A stretch of DNA of 64,000 nucleotides from Neorhizobium vignae (GCF_000732195.1 NZ_JNNU01000016.1:1-64000); one strand, 5' to 3'. Shown: positions 41,596-50,786, counted from the stretch's first letter. Translations and numbers: made by a program. Notes: generated by a model not told the origin, from the sequence alone.

Positions 41596-42987
41596 ATGAC
41601 AGAGGACCGGATGCTCATCGAGCCGAATTCGTCGATACACGCCGCAAACAGCCATCTCGCCCGGCATACGCCGCGCATCGTTTCCGTGCGGGCGATCCCG
41701 GTTGCGGGACGCGACAGCATGTTGCTCAACCTCAGCGGCGCGCACGCTCCCTTCTTCACCCGCAACCTGGCGATCATCGAAGACGATTCGGGCCATGTGG
41801 GCATCGGCGAGGTTCCGGGCGGAGAGACGATCCGTCAGACGATCGAGGAAGCAGGCCCTCTCCTCATCGGCCAGACGATCGGTGGCTATAACGGTCTGCT
41901 CGACCAGGTGCGCGAGACTTTCGGCGACCGTGACAGCGGCGGCCGCGGGCTGCAGACCTTCGATCTGCGCACGACAATCCATGTGGTGACGGCGCTGGAA
42001 TCGGCGCTGCTCGACCTTCTCGGCCAACATCTCGGCGTGCCGGTGGCAGCCCTTCTCGGCGACGGCCAGCAGCGCGACCGGGTCGAAATGCTCGGTTACC
42101 TCTTCTATGTCGGCGATCGCCAAAAGGCGGATCTCCTCTATCGTGATGGCAAAGGCGAGACCGACGCCTGGTTGCGGCTGCGCGACGAGGAGGCGCTTAC
42201 GCCGGAAGCGATCGTTAGGCTCGCCGAGGCAACGCAAGAGCGTTACGGTTTTCGCGACTTCAAGCTGAAAGGTGGCGTTTTGCGAGGCGACGAGGAGATC
42301 GAGGCGGTGACGGCCATCGCCCGCCGTTTCCCCGAAGCGCGCGTTACCCTCGACCCCAATGGCGCCTGGTCGCTCGAGGAGGCGGTTCGCCTCTGCAAGG
42401 GACGCGGCGACGTGCTTGCCTATGCGGAAGACCCCTGCGGTGCCGAGCAGGGTTATTCCGGGCGCGAGATCATGGCCGAATTTCGCCGTGCTACCGGGTT
42501 GCCGACCGCCACCAACATGGTGGCCACCGATTGGCGCCAGCTCTCGCACGCGATCCAGCTGCAATCGGTCGACATCCCGCTCGCCGACCCGCATTTCTGG
42601 ACCATGCAGGGCTCCGTGCGCGTCGCACAGGTCTGCCAGACCTTCGGCATGACTTGGGGCTCGCATTCCAACAACCATTTCGACGTGTCGCTGGCCATGT
42701 TCACCCATGTGGGTGCGGCAGCGCCTGGGCGCGTGACCGCACTCGACACCCACTGGATCTGGCAGGACGGACAGCGGCTGACCCGCGAGCCTTTGAAGAT
42801 CGAGGACGGACATATCGCCGTGCCGGACCGGCCGGGACTCGGCGTCGAGCTGGACATGGAGCGCGTGGAGGAAGCCCACCAGCTCTACCTGAAGCACGGG
42901 CTCGGCGCGCGCGACGACGCGACCGCCATGCAATATCTCATCAAGGACTGGCGCTTCGACAACAAGCGGCCGTGCCTGGTGCGCTGA
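41596..42987 (+). CDS. gudD: glucarate dehydratase (enolase superfamily)
   Basis: The protein has 463 residues. It follows the glucarate dehydratase pattern: PRIVSVRAIPVAGRDSMLLN, FTRNLAIIEDDSGHVGIGEVPGG, ALLDLLGQHLGVPVAALLG, the catalytic KxK region (FRDFKLKGG), metal ligands in VTLDPNGAWSLEEA and LAYAEDPCGAEQGYSGREIM, and the catalytic His in WGSHSNNHFDVSLAMF. It dehydrates D-glucarate (and often L-idarate) to 5-keto-4-deoxyglucarate. A Bug-type binding protein follows 81 bp downstream. Its regulator is probably the divergent GntR. The Udh/lactonase/DHDPS operon at the right end supplies the flanking pathway steps. Confidence 0.92.
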   Translation: MTEDRMLIEPNSSIHAANSHLARHTPRIVSVRAIPVAGRDSMLLNLSGAHAPFFTRNLAIIEDDSGHVGIGEVPGGETIRQTIEEAGPLLIGQTIGGYNGLLDQVRETFGDRDSGGRGLQTFDLRTTIHVVTALESALLDLLGQHLGVPVAALLGDGQQRDRVEMLGYLFYVGDRQKADLLYRDGKGETDAWLRLRDEEALTPEAIVRLAEATQERYGFRDFKLKGGVLRGDEEIEAVTAIARRFPEARVTLDPNGAWSLEEAVRLCKGRGDVLAYAEDPCGAEQGYSGREIMAEFRRATGLPTATNMVATDWRQLSHAIQLQSVDIPLADPHFWTMQGSVRVAQVCQTFGMTWGSHSNNHFDVSLAMFTHVGAAAPGRVTALDTHWIWQDGQRLTREPLKIEDGHIAVPDRPGLGVELDMERVEEAHQLYLKHGLGARDDATAMQYLIKDWRFDNKRPCLVR

Positions 42988-43001
42988 CGAAAGAACCACA
43001 G

Positions 43002-43025
43002 GGCCGCCCCTGCGCCGCGGCGGCC
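43002..43025 (+). repeat. hairpin between gudD and the TctC-type gene
   Basis: GGCCGCC (43002-43008) and GGCGGCC (43019-43025) are perfect complements around a ten-base loop. There is no T-run, so read-through into the downstream binding-protein gene is likely. Confidence 0.45.
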
Positions 43026-43068
43026 ATCACCAGGAAGCGGCGTCAAGGATCATTGAGGAGGATGAACC

Positions 43069-44037
43069 ATGAAAGCACGAACACTGCTCGCCATTTCGCT
43101 TAGCCTCGGCATCGCTCTTGCCGCAGGCGTTGCCAAGGCATTCCCGGACGGCCCGATCACAATTATCGTGCCCTTCCCGCCAGGTGGCGCGACCGATACG
43201 ACCGCGCGGTTCATGGAGCCGCACATGTCCAAGGTATTGGGAGCGAACATCGTTGTCGAGAACAAGCCGGGCGCCACCGGCGCGATCGGCGCAGGCCTGG
43301 TCGCCGATGCCGAAGCCAACGGCCAGACGTTGCTGGTCGCCTCGCTCGGCACCTTCGCCACCAACCCCTATCTTCAAAAGAAGCTCTCCTACGATCCGGT
43401 GAAGGACTTCGATCTCCTGACGGTCGCGGTGAGCACGCCCAACGTCCTGGTCGCCACGCCGAAATTCAAGCCGGGCAGCGTCCAGGAACTCTTGGCGACG
43501 ATGAAGGAAAAGCCGGAAAGCGTCACCTTCGCAAATTCCGGCACCGGCTCTTCCGATCACCTGACGGCCGCACTCTTCTGGCAGGCGACGGGCACCAAGG
43601 GCGTGCATGTGCCCTACAAGGGAGGCTCCGCGGCACAGGCCGATCTCGTCGGCGGCCATGTGGACGTGTCCTTCCAGAACCTCGGTGCGATCATCAATTT
43701 CGTGCAGGGTGGGCAGATGAAGGCGCTCGCACAGACGGGCGAAAAACGCCATCCGCTGCTGCCGAACGTGCCGACGCTCACCGAACTCGGATACGGCAAT
43801 ATCGTCGTCAACGCCTGGCAGGGCGTTGCCGCGCCGAAGGGTCTGCCCGCCGACGTCAAGGCAAAACTCAACCAGGCGATCCAAGCGTCGCTCAAAGACC
43901 CTGAGGTCGTTGCCAAGTTCAACAAGCTGGGCTTCGACGTCGTCGCCAATTCGAACGAGGAATTCGGCACCTATCTCAACAAGGAGATGGCGCGCTGGAA
44001 GGACGTCATCGAAAAGGGCAATATCAGCGCGGAATGA
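43069..44037 (+). CDS. tripartite tricarboxylate transporter substrate-binding protein (Bug/TctC family)
   Basis: The protein has 322 residues. A signal peptide (MKARTLLAISLSLGIALAAGVAKA) is followed by the Bug family core: PITIIVPFPPGGATDTTARF, VVENKPGATGAIGAGLVADA, FANSGTGSSDHLTAALFWQ and VPYKGGSAAQADLVGGHVD. Bug proteins bind carboxylates in the periplasm. No TctA or TctB membrane gene is nearby, so it is an orphan receptor that may borrow membrane subunits encoded elsewhere or act as a sensor. Placed after gudD, a sugar diacid is a sensible ligand guess. AGGAGG precedes the ATG. Confidence 0.88.
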   Translation: MKARTLLAISLSLGIALAAGVAKAFPDGPITIIVPFPPGGATDTTARFMEPHMSKVLGANIVVENKPGATGAIGAGLVADAEANGQTLLVASLGTFATNPYLQKKLSYDPVKDFDLLTVAVSTPNVLVATPKFKPGSVQELLATMKEKPESVTFANSGTGSSDHLTAALFWQATGTKGVHVPYKGGSAAQADLVGGHVDVSFQNLGAIINFVQGGQMKALAQTGEKRHPLLPNVPTLTELGYGNIVVNAWQGVAAPKGLPADVKAKLNQAIQASLKDPEVVAKFNKLGFDVVANSNEEFGTYLNKEMARWKDVIEKGNISAE

Positions 44038-44101
44038 TCCGTGGCTTCACGGGCCGCCTCAGTCCCTCAAGCGGCTTCCTCGCACCGTCGGGGAAGTCGC
44101 C

Positions 44102-44362
44102 TCAAGGTCTGAACGAGACTTTTCCGGCATCCGCTTCCCTATCGGCGACCTCGATGCGAAAGAGATCCTTGATCGAGGCTACCACATCCTCGATCCGTTC
44201 GACGGGGCTGCGGCTTTCCGGCTCGACCGGCACGACTTCCAGCACGCTTGACAGCTTGAACGACCGGACAACGTCGTTCACGCATGCGTACAATCTCCCG
44301 TTTTCAATCCTGATACCTTCAGCAAAAAAGTCGTCGCTGTCCTCGACTGCCACCAAAAACAT
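44102..44362 (-). CDS. small hypothetical protein
   Basis: This 86-residue acidic protein starts MFLVAVEDSDDFFAEGIRIE and ends EVADREADAGKVSFRP. It has a plausible ribosome site (GGAG, seven bases upstream of the ATG at 44362). There is no signal peptide, membrane segment or cysteine. The pattern of a beta-rich half (GIRIENGRLYACVNDVVRSF) followed by a helix (VERIEDVVASIKDLF) could be a small alpha/beta domain, but I do not recognise a family. It is convergent with the TctC-type gene, 64 bp apart. Confidence 0.5.
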   Translation of the reverse strand: MFLVAVEDSDDFFAEGIRIENGRLYACVNDVVRSFKLSSVLEVVPVEPESRSPVERIEDVVASIKDLFRIEVADREADAGKVSFRP

Positions 44363-44651
44363 TCAGAACTCCACGCCATCTTCGGATAGCCCATAAGATC
44401 GAGCGGAATGCATCATTTCAAATCGAGAAAACGAGGTAGGCCCGGCTGCTCCTTTCGGTGGTGCCTGTTCGCGGTGCAGCTTTCTCTCGCCTGGAGGCGG
44501 AAATAGATCATCTGGTGGATATGCGAATCACCAGCAGTGAACAATGATGGCGATGCGGGAAGACCCCCACCATCAGCAATGGTCCCGCCTCGCGACTGGA
44601 GTCCGGAATCCAGTCGCTTGCGCTCAATCGTGCAAGGCCAAGGGACCCATG
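44363..44651. other. intergenic stretch
   Basis: These 289 bases lie between the small hypothetical gene and the end of the tannase-family gene. Frames here lack ribosome sites and recognisable content. No clear hairpin was noted. Confidence 0.4.
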
Positions 44652-46190
44652 TTAGCGGTTCCGGCAGTCGAAACTTGCCGCGCTGTCGACATTTCCATCC
44701 CCCTTGTATTGCGCGTAGGACGGGTAAGGGCATAGCGGACGGGTCCGACCGGGAAAAGCCTTGCCCGAAGCTTCGACACTCCGCGGAGCATCATCCTTTT
44801 CGACCCAGTCGACCAGCTCGGTCAACATGTCGAACTGGTCGAGACCGGCAGGTCCGCCACGGCAATGGGCCATGCCCGGAACGAGATAGAGCTTGGCCCA
44901 GTCCTCCACCCGCTTGCCGGTCCTGGTCGCCATGCTCATTCGGTTGAAGAAATCGACCGTATCGTTGGAGGAAAACCACGGATCGCTCACTCCATGGAAG
45001 AAAATGATCTTGCTTCCCCGGGCGGCGAAGGAACTGAGATCAGTCCATTGATCGGCGTTGATCAGCCTTTGCTGAGGATCGTCGATATCGGCCTTCTGGA
45101 CGGCATCGTCCACATCGAAGCTCATGGCGTTATTCTTGAACTGGCGATTGCGCTTGTCATCGAACCGCATGAGCCCCGGAATGGAATCAACCGTGCTCAT
45201 GACGCCCGTATCGTAGGGAAACGCCACATAGGCGGGCCGACCTGATGCGTCGAGTGTGGGCGAAAACGTTTCGGCCACCACGTCCACCTGCTGCTTCGTG
45301 AGGCACCCGTCGGCTTTTCCGGCAGGGCAAAGGAGGCTCGCCGGATCGAATTTGCAGGCGGATGCATTTGCGATCATGCCGTCCTCGATGCCATCGAGAC
45401 CGTCACAGGACTTCAATATCCCCTTGAGGACCAGATCGCGATCACCGTCCGAGAAGGCTTTCGTTCGGTCCGGAGCGCCGTCAGCGCCGGCCGGAGATAT
45501 CCTGTTCATCGCAACGTTCTTGGCGGCGAGCGACATGTTTGAGCGGCTTGTGCGCATGGCCGGAGCCCCGGCGATGATGCCGTCGAACAACGTGGGAAAT
45601 CGTTGCGCCGAGGCCATCGCCTCGCGCCCGCCGGTCGAGCATCCTGCAAAATAGGAGCGATCGGCAACCTTGCCGTAATGGGCGGCGACCAGTGCCTTGC
45701 CGAGCACCGTGACCTTTTCCACCGACCAGCCGGCGAAATTCAACGTGGCGATCTGATCCGCCCTGAAAGAAGCATCCCATGCTTCGCCCTTGTGGCCGCT
45801 ATCATGGGAAATGACGGCGAAACCACGGGAAAGAGCATTCTGCGCTCCGGCGGCCACGTCTCCGAGGGCCGGCCGCACGACGCCATTCAGACCTCCGCCG
45901 CCTTGGACAAGAAACCTTCCTGTCCAACTGTCCGGCAGGGCAATGGAAAACCCGATGGCATAAGCCTTGCCGTCCGCGCCGGTGCGGTGTTCGAACGAAC
46001 CGCTGACGAGACAATGCGCCGGACCCTTGTCCTTAACGTGATCGGCGCTCGCGACCTTCATGTCGAACCCGGCCAGTTGAAGGGCCTTCGCCGCCGAGCA
46101 TTTGGCTTCGGGCGAAGAATCTGCGGCGACGGCCGGCGTCAAGCCGGGCATGAGGGCAACAAAAGCCGTGGCTACAACCAGCCTGATCAT
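44652..46190 (-). CDS. tannase/feruloyl esterase family alpha/beta hydrolase, exported
   Basis: The protein has 512 residues. A signal peptide (MIRLVVATAFVALMPGLTPAVA|AD) directs it to the periplasm or outside. The catalytic serine lies in FAGCSTGGREAMASAQRFP, the Asp in FFHGVSDPWFS and the His in PGMAHCRGGPAG. The cysteines next to Ser and His form the CS-D-HC arrangement typical of this family. The calcium-binding-like loop DGLDGIEDGMIANASACKFDP is also present. It would cleave aromatic esters of plant polyphenols or cell-wall feruloyl esters. GGAGGA precedes the ATG at 46190. The LysR gene lies 104 bp upstream in the same direction. Confidence 0.88.
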   Translation of the reverse strand: MIRLVVATAFVALMPGLTPAVAADSSPEAKCSAAKALQLAGFDMKVASADHVKDKGPAHCLVSGSFEHRTGADGKAYAIGFSIALPDSWTGRFLVQGGGGLNGVVRPALGDVAAGAQNALSRGFAVISHDSGHKGEAWDASFRADQIATLNFAGWSVEKVTVLGKALVAAHYGKVADRSYFAGCSTGGREAMASAQRFPTLFDGIIAGAPAMRTSRSNMSLAAKNVAMNRISPAGADGAPDRTKAFSDGDRDLVLKGILKSCDGLDGIEDGMIANASACKFDPASLLCPAGKADGCLTKQQVDVVAETFSPTLDASGRPAYVAFPYDTGVMSTVDSIPGLMRFDDKRNRQFKNNAMSFDVDDAVQKADIDDPQQRLINADQWTDLSSFAARGSKIIFFHGVSDPWFSSNDTVDFFNRMSMATRTGKRVEDWAKLYLVPGMAHCRGGPAGLDQFDMLTELVDWVEKDDAPRSVEASGKAFPGRTRPLCPYPSYAQYKGDGNVDSAASFDCRNR

Positions 46191-46294
46191 ATCCGATCGT
46201 CCTCCTCCATGACGCAGCCTCCTCAAGCCGCGCCGCAATCGCACCAGATTTCAGGCTCCCTGTCAATCAATGCTGGGCCGCCTGCCCCAGCTGG

Positions 46295-47272
46295 CTATTC
46301 GGACCGTCCGTCGATCGTTTCCAATTGTGCAGGCGGGATGGACCTGGCTGGCCACTTGATAGCGGTCCTCACGTCCCTCATTGCTGCAATCCGACGCGTC
46401 GTCTCGACGAAATCGAGCACGATTTTCGATTTTTCCTCCGCATGCCATGCGACGAGCAGTTCAACTTCGGCGGGAATGTCGTCGAGCCGCCTATAGACGA
46501 GGTACGGGCTTGGATTGTGGGCGAGCCAGGACGGCGCGATCGCAATCCCGACGCCGGCGGCCACCAGCGTGCCGATCGCCAAGGTATGGGACACCTCCTG
46601 CACGATGACCGGGTAGACGCCGGCCCGGCGCAGTGCGCCCATGATCGCATGGTAGTAGCTCGCTCCAACGGTCGGGGCATAGGTGATGATGGGCTCGCCG
46701 GCGAAGTCTTTTACCGTCAGGTCTTCCTTCTGCGCCAGCCGATGCTCCCTGGGCAGCACCGCCACGAAACCTTCCTGCAGGATGTGCTCGGTCTTCAGGA
46801 AACCTGTCGGGTTGGTCGGGCGGATGAAGGCCACCTGCACCTTACTGCTCTGGAGCAGTTCAAGCTGCTGTGCGGTGCCGAGCACCTGCACGTCGACGGT
46901 CATCGCCGGATAGCGTTTTCGAAAGTCCGAAATTACCGGCGGCAGGACATGTGATAGCGCCACATGCACCCCGCTGACGGAAATCGTTCCGCTATCGTCA
47001 CCGGAAATGGAACGGGTATGCGTGACCGCCCTGTCGATGCCGCCTAGGATTTCCTGGGCGTGACGCAGGAAGATCTCGCCGGCCGGCGTCAGCTTCACGC
47101 GGCGCGTCGTGCGGCGGAAAAGCTTGGTGCCGAGGCGATCTTCGAGCTGCCGGATCTGCTGGCTGAGCGGCGCCTGGGCCATGCCGAGCTTGTCGGCGGC
47201 GCGGCTGAAATGCAGCTCTTCGGCGACGCAGGCGAAATAGTGGAGGTGACGAAATTCGATGCCGTATTTCAT
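46295..47272 (-). CDS. LysR family transcriptional regulator
   Basis: The protein has about 325 residues. The helix-turn-helix is at the N-terminus (RHLHYFACVAEELHFSRAAD; MAQAPLSQQIRQLEDRLG), followed by the two-lobed effector domain with the conserved RPTNP-type segment of BenM/CatM-like regulators. The ATG at 47272 or a TTG at 47278 could be the start; neither has a close ribosome site. It is divergent from the dipeptide-type importer operon, across an AT-rich region with a repeated decamer, and upstream of the tannase gene. It may control either or both. Confidence 0.88.
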   Translation of the reverse strand: MKYGIEFRHLHYFACVAEELHFSRAADKLGMAQAPLSQQIRQLEDRLGTKLFRRTTRRVKLTPAGEIFLRHAQEILGGIDRAVTHTRSISGDDSGTISVSGVHVALSHVLPPVISDFRKRYPAMTVDVQVLGTAQQLELLQSSKVQVAFIRPTNPTGFLKTEHILQEGFVAVLPREHRLAQKEDLTVKDFAGEPIITYAPTVGASYYHAIMGALRRAGVYPVIVQEVSHTLAIGTLVAAGVGIAIAPSWLAHNPSPYLVYRRLDDIPAEVELLVAWHAEEKSKIVLDFVETTRRIAAMRDVRTAIKWPARSIPPAQLETIDGRSE

Positions 47273-47291
47273 ATCCAAAACATATCAATAC

Positions 47292-47332
47292 TCCCGTGAT
47301 TTTGTAATAGATAATAATTTATTCCCGTGATT
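47292..47332. promoter_or_regulatory. direct repeats in the LysR/importer divergent promoter region
   Basis: TCCCGTGATT occurs at 47292-47301 and again at 47323-47332, 31 bp apart (three helical turns). It sits in an unusually AT-rich stretch (47279-47360) between the divergent LysR gene and the importer operon. Same-face spacing fits the binding of a LysR tetramer. Confidence 0.5.
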
Positions 47333-47396
47333 AGTTTTAAAAAAAACGACAATAAAATTGGAACAGCTGGAGCTTCGGCTTCCGAAACGGAGCGTA

Positions 47397-48317
47397 ATGA
47401 CGCGTTTCTGGGTGTTAAAGATTTTGCGGACCGTGCTGACGCTTTGGTTCGTGGTGACTTTCGTATTCGTGGTGCTGAGAACGTCCGGGGATCCGGTCGT
47501 GGCGCTTGTCGGCGCCGATGCCACGCCGGAGGAAGTCGAACAGTTCCGCCAGCTCTGGCGTCTCGATGACCCGCTCTGGATTCAGTATTTCCGCTACGTC
47601 ATGCAGATGGCGACCGGCCAGTTCGGCATTTCCTATCGCGACGGCCGCGAGGTCATCGACATCATCGCCGAACGGGTTCCGTGGACGCTGATCCTCGGCC
47701 TTTTCTCCTATATCGGCGCCATCCTGATCGGCGTTCCGGCCGGCATCATCGCCGCCATCAAGCGCGGTTCGACCTTCGACAACCTGATCATGGCGACCGC
47801 CGTGTTCGGCTTCGCCCTGCCGAATTTCTTCCTCGGCATCCTGATGATCCTGCTCTTCTCGCTTAGCCTGCAATGGCTGCCGAGTTCCGGCACCGGCACC
47901 GTCTGGCACCTGATCATGCCTGCCATCACGCTTGCGACCTTCACGGCCGGCACCCTCGCCCGCTTCACCCGCTCGGCCATGCTGGAAGTGCTGGACAAGC
48001 TCTATATCCGGGCCGCGGCTGCCAAGGGCGTTGGTTACTGGAAGCGCATCATCTTCCACGCGCTGCCCAATGCCAGCATTCCGCTCGTCACCATTATCGG
48101 CCTCAATCTCGGTGAACTGATCGGCGGCGCCATCGTCGTCGAGACCGTGTTCGCATGGCCGGGCGTCGGACGCTTGCTGGTGACGGCCGTGTCCTCGCGT
48201 GACCTTGCCGTGGTTCAGGGGCTGGTGCTGGTCATGGCGGTGACGATGGTACTCGCAAACCTGGTCGTAGACCTGCTCTACGGCCTCCTCGACCCGCGCA
48301 TCCGCGTGCAGAACTGA
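47397..48317 (+). CDS. dipeptide-type ABC transporter permease (DppB family)
   Basis: The protein has 306 residues and six helices. The DppB-type patterns LRTSGDPVVALVGADATPEEVE, LRLDDPLWIQYFRYV-like FRQLWRLDDPLWIQYFRYVM and the C-terminal ETVFAWPGVGRLLVTAVSSRD are present. The ATG at 47397 has GGAG just upstream; an upstream TTG at 47358 is less likely. It is the first gene of an eight-gene operon that ends at 56376. Confidence 0.92.
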   Translation: MTRFWVLKILRTVLTLWFVVTFVFVVLRTSGDPVVALVGADATPEEVEQFRQLWRLDDPLWIQYFRYVMQMATGQFGISYRDGREVIDIIAERVPWTLILGLFSYIGAILIGVPAGIIAAIKRGSTFDNLIMATAVFGFALPNFFLGILMILLFSLSLQWLPSSGTGTVWHLIMPAITLATFTAGTLARFTRSAMLEVLDKLYIRAAAAKGVGYWKRIIFHALPNASIPLVTIIGLNLGELIGGAIVVETVFAWPGVGRLLVTAVSSRDLAVVQGLVLVMAVTMVLANLVVDLLYGLLDPRIRVQN

Positions 48318-48327
48318 GGGCAGGCGG

Positions 48328-49167
48328 ATGAAGCGCGTTTCCCCCATTCTCGTTTTTGCCATCGTCATCCTGGCGATCGCCGTGTTCGTCGCGATCGTCG
48401 GCAATGTCTTCACGCCGCACGGCATGTCGCAGCAGAACCTGCTGGCCCGCCTGAAGCCGCCGGCCTTCATGACTGGCAACAATCCGAGCTTCCCGCTCGG
48501 CACCGATCGCATCGGCCGCGACATGGTGGCGAGGGTAATCGCCGGCCTGCAGATGTCGCTTTCGGTGGCGATTGCCGGCACGATCATCGGCGCCGTCTTC
48601 GGCTCCGTTGTCGGCTTCATCTCAGCGCATTTCCGCGGCTGGGTCGAGGAAGTGCTGATGATGCTGGTCGACTTCCAGGCGTCGTTGCCATTCATCCTGA
48701 TCACTCTGACGCTGCTGGCCTTCTTCGGCAACAGCATGACGCTGTTCATCATCCTGATGGGCCTGTTCGGATGGGAGAAATACGCCCGCCTCTCCCGCGG
48801 CGTGGTTCTCTCGGCGATCAACCAGCCTTATGCCAAGGCGATCGTCGCGCTCGGCGCCGGCAACGGCCGGCTCTATCTCAAGCATGTGCTGCCGAACGTG
48901 GCGAGCGCCCTGATCGTCCAGGTGACCCTGACGTTTCCGCAGATCATCCTCCTGGAAACCTCGCTCAGCTTCCTGGGCCTGGGCATCCAGGCCCCCCAGA
49001 CCAGCCTCGGCCAGATTCTCGGCGACGGCCGCGACTACCTCTCGACCGCCTGGTGGATCTCGGTCTGGCCCGGATCGGTTATTTTTCTCGTCACTCTTTC
49101 GATGAGCATCGTGGGCGACTGGCTGCGTGACCGCCTCGATCCGATGCTGCGTGCCCGGACAACCTGA
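48328..49167 (+). CDS. dipeptide-type ABC transporter permease (DppC family)
   Basis: The protein has 279 residues. An N-terminal helix is followed by the OppC/DppC segment FPLGTDRIGRDMVARVIAGLQMS, five helices and the coupling loop near LGAGNGRLYLKHVLPNVAS. The terminal part LLETSLSFLGLGIQAPQTSLGQIL is typical. It starts 10 bp after the DppB-type gene. Confidence 0.92.
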   Translation: MKRVSPILVFAIVILAIAVFVAIVGNVFTPHGMSQQNLLARLKPPAFMTGNNPSFPLGTDRIGRDMVARVIAGLQMSLSVAIAGTIIGAVFGSVVGFISAHFRGWVEEVLMMLVDFQASLPFILITLTLLAFFGNSMTLFIILMGLFGWEKYARLSRGVVLSAINQPYAKAIVALGAGNGRLYLKHVLPNVASALIVQVTLTFPQIILLETSLSFLGLGIQAPQTSLGQILGDGRDYLSTAWWISVWPGSVIFLVTLSMSIVGDWLRDRLDPMLRARTT

Positions 49168-49208
49168 AAATGCCGTTCGAACATAAATCAACAAGGGAAG
49201 GTGGAACA

Positions 49209-50786
49209 ATGTTTACAAGACGTGAAGTGGGAAATCTCATCCTCGGGGCGGGAGCGCTGTCGATGGTGGGCAGCCTGCCAAAGGCAAATGCCGCGGACCG
49301 GCCGTCGCTCAATATCGCGGTCGACAATCTCTGGGCCAATATGGCGACGATCAACGGCATCTCGACCACGTCGCGCCGTATCTTCCCGAATTTCTACGAC
49401 AACCTCGTCGACCGCGACTACATCAAGGACGAGAACGGCCTGATCTTCGCGCCGAAGCTCGCGACGAAATGGGAGCAGAAGGGCAATGTCTGGACCTTCA
49501 CATTGCGCGAGGGAGTGAAGTTCCACGACGGCACCGAGATGACGGCGGAAGACGCGGTCTTCACGCTGTCGCCCGAACGGCTCTGGGGCGCAAAGCCGTT
49601 CGAGCCGCGCGGCAAGACTTTTACCGCCGGCTTCAAGCGCGTCGAGGCGACCGGAAAATACACGTTCGAGATCGAGACCGAGCGGCCGGACCCGAATATC
49701 CCGAGCAAGCTCACCGGCTATATCGGCTTCGTCGTGCCGAAGAAATATTACATGGAAGTCGGCGTCGACGCCTTCGGCCAGAAACCGATCGGCACCGGTC
49801 CCTACAAGGTGACGACCTTCCGCTCCGGCGAGATCATGGTCCTGGAAGCCTTCGACGACTATTGGGGCGGCCCGCCGCCGGTCAAGCAGATCTCCTGGAA
49901 GATCGTTCCGGAATTCGCCGCCCGCATGGCCGGTCTCGTCTCCAAGGAATTCGACTTTATCGTCAACATTCCGACCGACCAGGAAGCCGCGCTCGAGAAA
50001 TACCAGGGTGTGACACTGAAGCGCGTCCTGGCCGACAACTATCCTGCCTTCGCCTTCAACACACGGCCCGATCCGGTCGACAATCCGCTGGTCGATCCTA
50101 ACCTGCGCTACGCCATGGTCCAGGCGATCGACATGAACGCGATCGTCCAGGCGCTGTTCAACGGCACCACGGAACATCCGGCAGTGCCCTTCAACTTCAC
50201 GGAATATGGCAAGTTCTACGATCCGAAGGCGCCGGTGAAACTTCCCTACGATGTCGCCGCCGCCAAGGCGCTCGTCGCCAAGACCAAATACAAGGGAGAA
50301 AAGCTCCTCTGGCACATCACCCGCCAGTATTATCCGAACTATGAGGCGGCAGCCGAAATCATGGTCGAGCAATGGCGCGAGGTCGGCATCAATGTCGAGG
50401 CGCAGATCCTCGACAATTTCGAACTCGTCTATCGCCGCCCCTACCATCTGATGAACATGTCGATGAGCTCGGATTTCATCCCCGGCGATCCCTATCAGCC
50501 GCTGTGGCTCGATTGGGGTCCGACCGCATCGCGCTCCACCGCCACCTGGAAGACGTGGGATCCGACGCCGGAATATCTGGCCGCCGGCAAGAAGTTCGAA
50601 GAGGCGATCGAGTTCGAGGACCGCAAGAAAGCCTATCTGGAACTTTCGGACGCCTGGCAGAAGGTGACGCCCGGCTACTACATGTGGAAGAGCGTCTACA
50701 ACTGCGCCCACCGCGCCGGCATCCAGTTCAAGTTCAAGCCGAACGGCGAGATGCGCATCTACGGCGATTACTTCAAGTTCGTATGA
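49209..50786 (+). CDS. dipeptide-type ABC transporter substrate-binding protein (family 5), Tat signal
   Basis: The protein has 525 residues. The N-terminus MFTRREVGNLILGAGALSMVGSLP has a twin-arginine pattern, so Tat export in a folded state is likely. The family 5 core follows: LATKWEQKGNVWTFTLREGV, FHDGTEMTAEDAVFTLS, GTGPYKVTTFRSGEIMVLE and NLRYAMVQAIDMNAIVQALF. Such proteins bind peptides or other amides. The neighbouring hydrolases suggest a small amide or gamma-glutamyl/N-acyl compound. GGAAGGTGG precedes the ATG at 49209. Confidence 0.92.
   Translation: MFTRREVGNLILGAGALSMVGSLPKANAADRPSLNIAVDNLWANMATINGISTTSRRIFPNFYDNLVDRDYIKDENGLIFAPKLATKWEQKGNVWTFTLREGVKFHDGTEMTAEDAVFTLSPERLWGAKPFEPRGKTFTAGFKRVEATGKYTFEIETERPDPNIPSKLTGYIGFVVPKKYYMEVGVDAFGQKPIGTGPYKVTTFRSGEIMVLEAFDDYWGGPPPVKQISWKIVPEFAARMAGLVSKEFDFIVNIPTDQEAALEKYQGVTLKRVLADNYPAFAFNTRPDPVDNPLVDPNLRYAMVQAIDMNAIVQALFNGTTEHPAVPFNFTEYGKFYDPKAPVKLPYDVAAAKALVAKTKYKGEKLLWHITRQYYPNYEAAAEIMVEQWREVGINVEAQILDNFELVYRRPYHLMNMSMSSDFIPGDPYQPLWLDWGPTASRSTATWKTWDPTPEYLAAGKKFEEAIEFEDRKKAYLELSDAWQKVTPGYYMWKSVYNCAHRAGIQFKFKPNGEMRIYGDYFKFV

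Noticed and set aside
47415..48821. Long minus-strand open frame antisense to the DppB/DppC genes
   Set aside because: It is a shadow of two well-supported membrane protein genes, with a biased Arg/His/Asp-rich composition.
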